Assembly: GCA_000320545.1 (NCBI GenBank)
Contig: ADNK01002146.1
Span: 1-33,026 of the forward strand
Length of the DNA stretch: 33,026 bases
DNA from: Bigelowiella natans CCMP2755
Taxonomy: Eukaryota; Cercozoa; Chlorarachniophyceae
Direction: 5' to 3'
Shown here: positions 23,492 to 33,026 of the stretch, piece by piece
How the letters are laid out: each line of letters opens with the position of its first letter
Numbering within the stretch: the stretch's first letter is position 1
The notes under the pieces: model-generated
Seen by the model: only the letters and a program-made list of their open reading frames with translations
The model's database searches: none
What the model was told of the DNA's origin: nothing
Made by a program: the position numbers and the translations under genes

Positions 23492-24536
23492 AAGAGGAAA
23501 AGCAATGGTGACGGGGGGGGGGATGGGGATATGTGAGAGAGAGTTGTGAAATGCCTTCTGCAAGCGCCTCAATAAGCCTAGTGTCGCCCTCTGGAGTCTT
23601 AAGCACAAGGCCCACATGATCGTACGCGGAGAATGTTCCTATGAGAGGGGGGGGGGGGGGGATGGGGAGGGACAACGATGAAAAGGAATGATAGACATTC
23701 ACGCAGAAACGAGAGTAGCAGCTAGAAGTAGTTGAAGCTTGCATAATTAATCCTCCAACCATACTGCTGCTTGCTACTACTCAGTACTCAGAATTCATTC
23801 GCCCAATCACTGCATTAAAGGACGCTTTGGAACGGAAGTAGCACCCGTGAAGTATTATCCTTTAATTGTACTATTATAATTCTGTTTAAGTACTACCAAG
23901 GCGAACGGCTGCAGAGCCAATACCCTTGCCTGTGAGGGAGGGGGCAGAGGTGAAAAGCACTAAATCCCCGGTCTCCACCATCTCCGGTATGTGCTCTTGC
24001 GGTATCTGGTGATTGGAAGATTGAATTGATTCAACGGAGGGGTAGGGGGGGAGCAGATGTATCCTACTTGGGAGGCTACTACTACGCAGCAATCAGCAGT
24101 GTAGCGCCTTTACTTTGTGGTGCTCATCATCATCATCATCATTATCGTAATCATCCTTATCATCATCATCATCATCATAATCATCATCATTATCTCGGCG
24201 ATGTAAGACCCATTCGCCTTTGTAGTATCTGAGTGACTCGTTGGCTTCGGGTATCGAAGGCGGCTCGCGAGAGCGCCTGTGATAAATATACTGCTGTATC
24301 ATTTGCTTGCTTCCAGGGTTCACATCATTTTTCACTCTCCCTTCTCTATACATTCATTCGTAAGGGAGGGGATTACGACAATTCTACTACTACTGCTGCT
24401 GCTACCGATAAAAGAAAGAGCTGCTCCAACCAATAACCATTCCGAAAACAGCACCCCATCCTAAGTACATGCCGGTGACAAGGACCAAAAACGATGTTAC
24501 CAGAGCAGCAGTAGCAGCAGCAATCGAGAAAGGAAT
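22107..24536 (-). CDS. Permuted papain-like hydrolase of the YiiX/C92 type, membrane-anchored
   Basis: Exons: 24536-24406, 24276-24210, 24005-23897, 23638-23555, 23418-23329, 23045-22979, 22755-22668, 22430-22364 and 22237-22107, giving 277 codons plus stop. Numbered from 24536, residues 1-40 are hydrophobic (one or two helices), then come YYKGEW, ETGDLVLFTSAP at about 77-88, SAYDHVGLVL with the catalytic His at 110, LIEALAEG with Glu 126, NGKKYGLNL near 180, FCSEIVAEGYKFLGLLPP with the catalytic Cys at 209, and YVPGDFSEGSQLAFPEG. His before Cys is the permuted order of this NlpC/P60-related clade, which cleaves amide or acyl bonds; substrate unknown. The 23555 donor appears to be GC (AAG/GCATTT). 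The 22364 donor GTTGGT is weak. The true start is unresolved: the first in-frame Met is at 24470, and an upstream exon may exist. It lies about 180 bases downstream of the last supported exon of the SLC35-like gene, on the same strand. Confidence 0.8.
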
Positions 24537-24715
24537 CTTGATGGGTTAGCTTGATGGTATGAAACATTTCTTCACCACCACCACAATCACCACTCTCTCT
24601 CCTGCCCCCCTTCCAACAACTGCCCTCCCCACCCGTAACAACGGCCAGCCCCACTTGCTTGTGAAACTGCTGTTATTCTTAGTTCTAGTAGTAGCAGCAG
24701 CAGCAGCAGTATTAC

Positions 24716-25511
24716 CTATATTCTCGCCTAATATCGAAACACCACCGATTACGATGATGGCGTCGGTCCCTGCCGCTAGAGGTAGTAGGAGAGGTAAGAA
24801 ATATCAGGGGAGGGAGAGGCAGCAGAGAAGAGTATTAGCAGCAGCAGCAGCAGCAGAAGAAGAAGCAGAAGAAGAAGAAGGAGAAGAAGAAGAAGAAGAA
24901 GAAATCATGCTTCAACTGGCACTATGCTCTACTACTCTCCTCCACCTCCTAACAGCTACACCACCAATCGCTGCTTACTTGCAAGTGAGATCACAGGGAG
25001 GGGCGCTGCAATCGCCACAACCGACCCGCATAGTACCGATGCTGATGATCAGATATAAAGGTGGGGGAACTGGTGAACAATAACAATAGTAACAATAATA
25101 ACGACAATGATAATAATAATAAAAATAATAAAAGAGACTTCATCATTATCATGGTCATCATCAGCAAACGGCCTTGTCAGCAGTCATAAGTATCCATTGC
25201 CACCGGTGGAGTACCGCGCACCATCATCACCACCACCGCCACATCCCACCACTGCACTTTCCCTTTCTAATCTCTCTATTTCTTCTTCTTCTTTCAAGAT
25301 GTTTGCTAAGCAGCGCACCAAAATAGAGAAAGCCATTGATGAGGAAAGCTGGCAGCCCCACAACGGCAACCTACCGCCGACGACAAACACATACAAGAAC
25401 CAGATTGTAAGAGTAATAATAGTAATAAATAATAACGGGAATCATATCGCCAATGAATCATGACAATGTGCAAAAGAGAGAGAAGGAAGAGGAGAAGAGT
25501 AGGAGGAGGAG

Positions 25512-25551
<40 letters not shown>

Positions 25552-27004
25552 ATCTCTCTCTCTCAAACCTGTTCCCATGTGACTGTGTACGACTCCGTCG
25601 CAAGGAAAAACAGGAGGGTGAAGATGGTCGCTACAGGCGCAGCGTGGCAAATTATCGACGGGAGAGTAAGGGCGAGGGGAGAACTGTGCGCAACAGGGAT
25701 ATGGTGCTGCTGCTGCGGCTGATGATCCATAATGTCGGAAGGAGAGTTGGGAGGAGCTCCTCCAGAGTACTTAACATCATTGGAACCGTCATCTCCATCG
25801 TTGATGTTCAAATTCCCCGCGCTCAGGGACCGAGTCTCTGAGAACACGCACATGCACACACACACACACAATTGTAGGAGGAGGAAGAGGAGGAGGAGGA
25901 GGAGGGAAAACTCTGAGCAACCACAACCAAAGAAAAAGGGCCGATCATGCGTTGTTCGTGAAATCCATCCTTCTCTTCCACAACCACGTATTGAACTAAA
26001 ATCAGTGCGTTGAAGTAGTAGTAGTAGTAGTGGTAGTAGTAGTAGTAGTAGTAGTAGATGCTCAAGTGGCATCATCATCATCAGAATCCCCTCACCTGCA
26101 AACGCTGTAGCAGCAGTGAGAATCATCACTGAAAACAACCAATTGGCGCCCAATTGAGCGGTAATTCCCAACGCTGTACTGTCGCCTGGCAGCATGGAAA
26201 ATGATAACTGAATCATGCCAGAAGAAGAGGAGGTGGGGAGGCATAATCCATGCGACAACTATGCCACCAATGACGGCCAAAAGGAGCAATTTTATGCAAA
26301 ATAGATCATGATGATGATGATGATGATGACGAAGAAGAAAAGAAAGAGGAAATAAGCAGCACCTTTTGAAGAGGCGATACAGATGAATATGCACGCGGCT
26401 GTGGACACGATGATGTGGCACGCAGCGGAGCGAGTCGATGCTTCGAATCTAGAGATAACGACGTGACGTGCAGCACCGAATAGAATGAAGAAGAAGAAGA
26501 GGTTGATGATGCCAGTGGAGAAGAGAGATAAGCACCAACGACAGCAGCAAACAAAGAAGCACACAACAGAGAGATATAAAAGAACGATCCATCAGAACAA
26601 CGAATGCTGTTGCATTCACTTAATGCTGCTACCCTCACAACGATCATCATCGTCATCATCGTCATCATCGTCATCAATACCATTCCACCATCGTCATCAC
26701 CATATTAACATCGTATTCCCTCACATGTATGCATATGCATGCAAAGAGGGGAAGGGAAGAGGAGGAGGAGGAGGAGGAGGAGGAGGGGAGAGGAGGGCAA
26801 AGTATCGACCCGAAGAGAACAAATCCCATCCCGAAAAACATGAGCTGGGTTGAAGACAGCATGCGAATTACGCTACGAAGAAGAGAGGGGAGACAAGGAC
26901 AGCGATGGATGATGGAATCGTAGGCAATCAGGAATAACAGAAGGTGATGGGGATGATGATGATGATAATGGAAGAAACGGTGAGTGTACTGACACATTCC
27001 CGAC

Positions 27005-27060
<56 letters not shown>

Positions 27061-27188
27061 AAAACCTGCCTCATCCGCCCTTCAATACATATCTAAACCT
27101 CATCAAGCAGCAGCAGTAGCAGCGGTATATACCACGCGCCACCACACCGTTTCATCCCACCTTATATAACCGCAAAATCTTCCCCACC

Positions 27189-27222
<34 letters not shown>

Positions 27223-27561
27223 TACAACCCACTACTACTGCTGCTGCTGATAATTGTGTTGCCCCGACCTGAGTTCAAGCTTGGTCATCGCGACGTTGGA
27301 GAGGATCATATAACTCGAGAAACTAAGTGATACAAATAGCACCCTGAGCAAATAACTTCCCCATCCTAAGTCTTTGGCCCCATTTGCCGACGAAGAGAAC
27401 AAGCTGGTAGTGTGCTTCGCAACCTGGCCGATTTAATAAGGGAAGTAGTCAATTAAGCGGAATATTTTACGGCTTCTCAACAAAACATCGCATGTCATTA
27501 ACTATGATCATCATCGCCATTCACATCACTCTCCATGATCACTATCATCGAAAAGGGCAAT

Positions 27562-27595
<34 letters not shown>

Positions 27596-28279
27596 GCAAC
27601 AACAACAGCAACAACAACAGCAACAATAACAACAACAACAACAGCAACAACAACAGCAACAACAACAACAACAACAACAGCAACAACAACAGCAACAACA
27701 ACAGCAACAATAACAACAACAACAACAACAGCAACAATAACAACAGCAACAACAACAGCAATAACAACAACAACAACAGCAACAACAACAGCAACAAAAT
27801 CGTTGTACCTGCGTGCATATGAGGACCACTACCATTTGCAGCAGCGTCACAAGAAGCGGAAACGGTGCCTCTGCAAAACATATTCTCAGTAAGAATAATT
27901 GAATTATATTCGAATTGAAATCCTAGGCCCATTGATTCAACTTGACCCGTCACAGGAAACCCTCCGCTTCCCTCCCCAGAAAAACACTTCACTCCCCGTC
28001 ATTTTCTCGTTGATAAAAATCTAGTTGGTAGCGAAGACGCACATACTTTTCAGCAACCAATTGTTGTAAAACATGTAGGCGACTGCGCAGGGAACGGATA
28101 TTCCAATACTAATCCAAAGATTGGTGCCCCCGCAATACTGCGGTCGGCTGTGGCCATAGTCTTTGATCCCAACCCCCCCCCTGAAAACAATGAACTCAGT
28201 GCGACCATATCGTGACGATATAGGTGGATAAAGCTTACGGTGGGACTTTCATAGGGACCCCCATGTCCCCCCTTGACAT
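24716..28279 (-). CDS. SLC35C2/TPT-like nucleotide-sugar transporter (DMT superfamily), C-terminus unresolved
   Basis: Relatives exchange nucleotide sugars or phosphorylated compounds in the Golgi, ER or plastid envelope. Exons: 28279-28239, 28180-28047, 27870-27809, 27423-27269, 26872-26810, 26448-26363, 26185-26096, 25837-25569, 25370-25319, 25005-24979 and 24775-24716; phases match, 346 codons plus one base. Family signs: LWISIGISVPCAVAYMFYNN-WLLKK then APFPLLVTLLQM (TM1-2), LSFSSYMILSNVAMTKLELS (TM3-4), RMLSSTQLMFFGMGFVLFGF then E-x-S-T-R (TM5), VSTAACIFICIASSKGD, SSPLALTLPSIICHAAPVAT, and PLPVISLATAGTDAIIVIGG then SILGENI, which aligns without gaps to the ninth helix of SLC35C2. A loop of about 50 polar residues including QPQQQHH is unusual. 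The expected G-x-R-W motif after helix six is not seen, so one exon may be missing or diverged. The last exon might begin at 24653 (GLAVVTGG), not proven. Confidence 0.75.
27559..27797. repeat. (CAA)n/(CAG) array, about 239 bases, with 12-base higher-order unit
   Basis: CAA triplets are interrupted by CAG, most often every fourth triplet (CAACAACAACAG), with a few AAT variants. It lies in the intron between SLC35-like exons 27870-27809 and 27423-27269. It creates spurious poly-Asn, poly-Leu and poly-Cys open frames on both strands. Confidence 0.9.
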
Positions 28280-28849
28280 ACTCTGATTATATTGACAAGA
28301 AAGATCACGTCATCACAATTGTAACACATGCAGCCGCTTTCATCATCATCTTTTTCCTCTATTTCTCCGATCCACAACCTTGTTGAGGAGAGGCTCCTGG
28401 TCCTAATGACACATATTTGTCAATAAATTCACGGAAACTGACGCTCAAAGATTCAATGCGAAGTTAGGCACGAAGAAGCGGGCATGAGGGATCAAACCGG
28501 GTCATCCATTGGCACAGCGGTTCCAATCCCTTGATAATTATGCCAATAATATCTGCCTTAATTGCTTGTCGCATAGGTATTTTCGCCTGTATTCTAGAAG
28601 ATGATACCGGTCGAGATTGGGAACTACCAGCTCGTGAATTCTTCGGCGAGCAGAAACAATTTTGCCCATGTCGTACGGCGAAATAAGAGGCTATTTTTGT
28701 CACTTATTTTGAGTGAATTCCACCTAAAAGGATCCGATGAGGCATTTCCGTGCGCTTTTTCGAGGGTTTCTTCCATGCGACAATGCAGTTTAACTCATCC
28801 CAAGGAAAAATCCTGACAGACTCCGAACTGCTTCGACCTCGCTCGGAAA
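28280..28849. promoter_or_regulatory. Divergent intergenic region, SLC35-like and HAD genes
   Basis: These 570 bases separate the start codons of the two divergent genes. Overlapping short frames on both strands (28464-28910) show no recognisable domain and are best read as 5' UTR or promoter sequence. No clear core promoter element was recognised. Confidence 0.4.
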
Positions 28850-29391
28850 ATGGGGGACACGTGGAGACCGCCACGTCGTCTGGGGATGGGGATGTATCCG
28901 CGTCGTTCAAGACCGACCACCCTGCTTCGTCTCTTGGTAGGATTGGTTCTAGTAATGATAGGAATTATCCATGTTAGTTTCCGAGCACGCCGCGTAGCTG
29001 GGGGGGGTATTAAGAGCAGATGCATCGTGCAACAACCAGCAAGGTGCTTCTTTTCTCCTCGAAGGCAGCTGTCAATGGCAGCAACAGCAAACGTCGAACA
29101 TCTTCATGGAATTGAAGATATCGTTGATAAGTACGATGCCTTTCTGGTGGACCAATTCGGTGTCATTCACGATGGGAAGAAGGCGTACACGGTACGTGGC
29201 GTTACTACTGCCGCCGACTATACTTTCTTCGTGCATATTCCTACTTTGACTCGACTTTGATGGTACTTAGGGAGCAATTGAGTGCATGGGCAAAATTTTT
29301 GCTAAAAAGAAACCAGTAATATTACTGAGTAACTCATCCAAGGTGATATGACATGAGACAGCGGCACATGTATCTAGAACCGAAGAAAGTT

Positions 29392-29481
<90 letters not shown>

Positions 29482-30040
29482 GCGGGGGGGAGGGAGGGGA
29501 GAGTGCGTGCGACGTATCCATATATCCATTAAACACTGACTTTCAGAGCCCATTATGAGTGCCACGTCGTCACCTGCTGAAAAGAGAGTTTGATTCTTTT
29601 TGCAGAAGAAGGATGGCAGCGTTAAACGCATGGTGAAGATGGGTTTCTCCAAGGACACCTTTGCTGATCTAATTACAAGGTAAGGTGGTGGCGCACCAAT
29701 GTTCGAAAATACTTGAGGATCCCATCATCTCTATTAGTTTCTCATCATCATCATCATTATTATCATCACATCATCATCACCTCGTTGCAACCCCCTCATA
29801 CGCTCTTTGTGCACGATTCTACTACAGTGGGGACCTTGTATGCGAAGGCTTGAAACCTGAGCAAAGAGAAGGAATTTTCGGCGATTTTCAGGGTCGAAGG
29901 ATGCTCGTATTTGGCAATGGCGACGAAGATGACGAGTAGTAGTGAGAGACAGCTTTATGATGATGATGAACCACAACGACGAAAACACAATTAGCCGATA
30001 AAATTAGGACTGAGTTAGATTTTCGACTTAAATTTGATAT

Positions 30041-30085
<45 letters not shown>

Positions 30086-30943
30086 ACACACACACACACA
30101 TACACGCTCATGTACACACACAAACACAACATGGTACGGTGACAAAGTTGAGCGGTGTGTGGCGCACTTTCAGCAACCGCAGCTGTACCAGTGGAATGAA
30201 TATATCGATCCCTTTTAAGCATGTGATGATGTGCTTCTGGCGGTTTCATCAACTGATGTAACGAGAAATATATGTATTTCAGATATCTCTCGGAGATCGG
30301 CACTCCTTCGAATAGCGAAGATGCTGACTTCATCTTGGCCAGAGGCACGTTCTCTCTTCTCACGGAGTCGGAGAAAATATCGGCACCAAATTCTAGGGTA
30401 TTATTATTAGTAGTAGTAGTAGCAGTAGTTGTGGTAGTAATTGTTGTTGTTGTTGTCGTTGTTGTATCTATTATATATGATGCGATTTCGAGCATGAATG
30501 TTGAAAAGCGGATAGTTGTGTGAAGCATCCGTGTGCCCGAAAATAGATACATCTGTATATTTTGCAAAGGGCCACCCTGCACTGCTCGGTGTGCGTATGT
30601 TGCGACGTATGCATGCGGGCGAGGATCATCATTCAGATATTACTTATATCAATATTATATATGTTTGTGTGTGTGTGTGTGTGTGTCACGCCGATGAAAC
30701 AATTAGGACATGCTCGATCGATTCCGAACGGTCATGTGTGATGCCAAGAAAAAAGGCGGTCTCAAGATGCTTGTTAGCAATCCAGGTGGGTCTCTTTAGC
30801 TTCTCTCCTTCTCCTTCCTCTTCTTCTTCTTCTTCTTCTTCTTCTTCTTCTTTTTCTGAGTGGTGGGTCGTCGTCGTATGCTTTGGCTCAAGTAACACTT
30901 TTAGCTCCTATCTTCTCTTTTGTTTGATTTCCTCTCTTTTCTC

Positions 30944-30987
<44 letters not shown>

Positions 30988-31830
30988 CTAAATATTCATC
31001 GGTATCGTCGCCTCATCAGCATCATCTAAGCTAGCAGTATCATCATAAGCTTCTTAAAATCTCTGATGTTGTGTGCGTTTTCCCTGCTGCAGATCTTGTG
31101 CGGCCTGATGGCGACGACTCTCCCATGCCAGGCCAGTTGGGCAATTTTTACGAGTCATTAGGCGGTCAAGTGACCTACGTCGGCAAACCACATTCGTATA
31201 TCTACGACCACGCTTTTGACGTTCTGAGGTAGAGCCATCACACCCTCCCCCCCCCCCGACTGTGTGGAGGCGGCATTACATCTCCGTAATCCAGTACGGA
31301 GAGTGACGATGTCGATGATAATGACGACATCATATCAGAAGGCAGTTTGGCATCACGGACAAGAAGCGAATATGCGCCATCGGAGACGTTATGTACGTGA
31401 TGTGGCAAAGCTAGTAGGACGGGGGGGGGTGGGGGGAGAAGGCGAAGTAGGGCATGGAGGCATTTATTCAGCGAAGGTAAAATCCACGAACAACCAGACG
31501 TGCTATGTCTTTACGTAAAAGGTACACTGATATCCTCGGCGCAAATAGCAACGAGATTGACAGCATCCTTATTCTTGACGGTGTGCATGCTTCCGAACTA
31601 GGGATTCAGGTATATGACTCACTGCTAACTATACATGGTTCAAAAAGATCTAATGTACAGCAACACACATGAGAACACACATAATTCTATGGCAAACGTA
31701 CGTTATCATTACGCAGCAAACGAGTGGAGATCGGCCGGACGACAAGCCCCTCAAGGAGCTTCTGGAGTCATATGCTGATTGCGGCACTCCCACATACGTT
31801 ATGGACCATTTCCAGTGGGGCGCGCTTTGA
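28850..31830 (+). CDS. HAD-superfamily class IIA hydrolase (TIGR01459-like) with N-terminal presequence
   Basis: Ten exons, 28850-29191, 29271-29342, 29606-29679, 29828-29935, 30283-30397, 30707-30785, 31093-31228, 31339-31392, 31522-31609 and 31717-31830, give 393 residues with all phases matching. The catalytic domain starts near residue 82. Motif I is DAFLVDQFGVIHDG (nucleophile Asp 101; the usual second Asp is Phe 103, as in this subfamily's D-x-W-G form), motif II ILLSNSSK (Ser 134), motif III Lys 295 in YVGKPHSYIYD, motif IV AIGDVMYTDILGAN (Asp 325, Asp 330). SEDADFILARGTFSL, SNPDLVRPDG and DGVHASELG are also typical. The substrate of this family is not settled. Residues 27-44 are a hydrophobic helix followed by FRARRVAGGGIKSR, a basic stretch almost without acidic residues up to Met 76. 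A second start at 29075 would give a 318-residue form without the presequence. The gene looks complete and intact. Confidence 0.9.
29396..29480. repeat. (TA)n(GA)n compound microsatellite in HAD intron 2
   Basis: A TA run of about 33 bases is followed by a GA run of about 52 bases, between exons 29271-29342 and 29606-29679. Confidence 0.9.
30043..30112. repeat. (CT)n(CA)n microsatellite in HAD intron 4
   Basis: A CT run at about 30042-30065 is followed by an interrupted CA run. Further runs in later introns of this gene are (TTC)n at about 30823-30851 and (TA)n at about 30950-30986. Confidence 0.85.
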
Positions 31831-33026
31831 CATGACGACGCCCAGCAAAAGTCAACTCATATTAATAAATTGGTATCGTTGCTGCAGGGAATACTCGCTC
31901 AATTATTCACTCATTCGTGCGAGTTGATGCTCTATCTGGCCTCCTCCTTCAGCTTTAGAGCATATTCGTTTTTATTATTTGTAAGACGGATGTAATGGAT
32001 CAAATTAAATTTGTTCAATGGTCATCCTAATGTAGTTGTGCAATGCAGCGGCTAGAGCGCTAATTTGTATGATCGTGAAACCTGTAACGCTGTATGCTAG
32101 CATGTAACGATGTGAAAATGCAGGCGGGTTATTTATTGCTGCACATGTGCTACTGACTGACTGACATCACCATTCATATTGAATAGCATCAGTATCGAGT
32201 ACAGCATGCGCTGCCTTACTAGCTTAGCGATGAGCTGCATGAGAGTGCATATGTATTTTATCATTTGAGTTATGCCTGCGACATAACTATCTAGCTATGT
32301 CTAGATTCAGTTGCGATCTGTCTAGCTGTGCTATTTAAATTTCATCACCATCACCACGCTTGTCCTACGTACATGTATGAGCTGCTGTCTATCAAGTAAC
32401 AATAATGTCGCGAATGGCAACGATGAAAACATGCTGCTCAAAGGAACAAACACAATTTTAGCGCTGTGGCCGCTGCTTTGCATAGCTACATTAGAATGAC
32501 CATTGAGAAAAGATAATTTATTCATGCCGTCCGTCTCGTACATGCTAAGTTTAAATCTAAACAAAGTCAGATTAGCTAATACAAGTGGTGCATGAGCGGG
32601 GTCCTCGCCTGCCGTGCTCACAGTCCACAACGACGACCAATACCAATCTCGCACTACTCGTCACAACTGCTGGTAGTGCATGGCGACTCATCCCCAAATA
32701 TCGACACTTCCCTCAAATCCGCCTCGCACTATATTCTGCTGCTGCTGCTGCTGCTAGCTTTTGTGCCCGCATTCAGGCTCCGAGAGGAACGAATCTGCGA
32801 GGGAAAAGACATGATTAAACGACGACGTAGATTGATTCGTTCAGCATCGCTCATTTATCTTGCAAATGTGAAGAGCCACCGACCATCGTGTTGGAAGAGC
32901 AGCTTCCATCCCTTCTTCTTCGGGTTATTTTTCCGTGGAGAAGCTTTCGTCAGGCAGCACACGCTCACAAACTGAAAGATACAATGTGTGGAGGTGGGGG
33001 GGGGGGGGGGGGGGGGTTTCCCAAAA
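31831..33026. other. Spacer downstream of the HAD gene to the window edge
   Basis: No exon chain is recognised. It holds CTAG-centred motifs at 32286-32330, short CTG and CCA repeats, and a run of about 19 G at 32998-33016 near the edge. An open frame at 32592-32975 contains a Leu run from a CTG repeat and no domain. Confidence 0.5.

Noticed and set aside
25923-26012. Extra SLC35-like exon beginning at TTCAATACG on the minus strand (VQYVVVEEKDGF)
   Set aside because: It has a decent acceptor and the right entry phase, but no convincing donor, and exons 26185-26096 and 25837-25569 already join in phase without it.
27498-27992. Minus-strand frame with a huge Leu run, and the Asn-rich and Cys-rich frames opposite
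   Set aside because: They are translations of the CAA/CAG array in three frames. A real exon (27870-27809) lies within the locus in a different frame.
28464-28977. Overlapping open frames on both strands upstream of the HAD gene
   Set aside because: None shows a domain or splice partners; the plus frame at 28750 is out of frame with the HAD exon.
32331-32975. Open frames on both strands near the right edge
   Set aside because: No recognisable motif; the hydrophobic run comes from a CTG repeat. A first exon of a gene beyond the edge cannot be excluded.

Overview
This is nuclear DNA of a eukaryote. Nine protein genes can be reconstructed as chains of short exons with GT-AG splice sites and matching phases. 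Their products (gamma-secretase subunit PEN-2, EFG1, a SLC35C2-type transporter, an ABCG transporter, a CCCH-SAM protein) are eukaryotic. Introns and spacers are full of microsatellites. The lineage is inferred, not seen: the fusion of a BPI/LBP-like lumenal region to PqiA-like membrane modules, plus a possible two-part presequence on the HAD hydrolase, would suit a stramenopile alga (ochrophyte).

Layout: 86-6021 (+) is the 3' part of an ABCG transporter whose ATPase half lies left of the window. 7629-8104 (-) is PEN-2, divergent from 8596-9807 (+), a small helical BORC/BLOC-1-type subunit. 10683-about 11979 (-) is a protein with two CCCH zinc fingers and a SAM domain. 13505-18815 (-) is a complete nine-exon gene for a 1197-residue secretory-pathway protein: signal peptide, BPI/LBP(TULIP)-like region of about 700 residues, then about eight membrane segments with two PqiA-like modules. 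19681-21285 (+) is the rRNA-processing factor EFG1. 22107-24536 (-) is a permuted papain-like (YiiX/C92-type) hydrolase. Directly upstream, 24716-28279 (-) is a SLC35C2/TPT-like transporter. 28850-31830 (+) is a ten-exon class IIA HAD hydrolase. The rest is spacer with simple repeats, one hairpin element like a MITE (21540-21730) and a recurring CTAG-centred motif.

The genes form no operon-like unit. A loose membrane, lipid and endolysosome theme (ABCG, PEN-2, BORC-like, TULIP-PqiA, SLC35) may be chance. The standout is the TULIP-PqiA fusion. It joins a lumenal lipid-binding fold to a membrane protein whose bacterial relatives work with MCE-type lipid carriers, which suggests a one-chain eukaryotic lipid-transfer device.

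All exon models were built by eye from splice consensus, phase and family resemblance. Weak joints are named in each entry.
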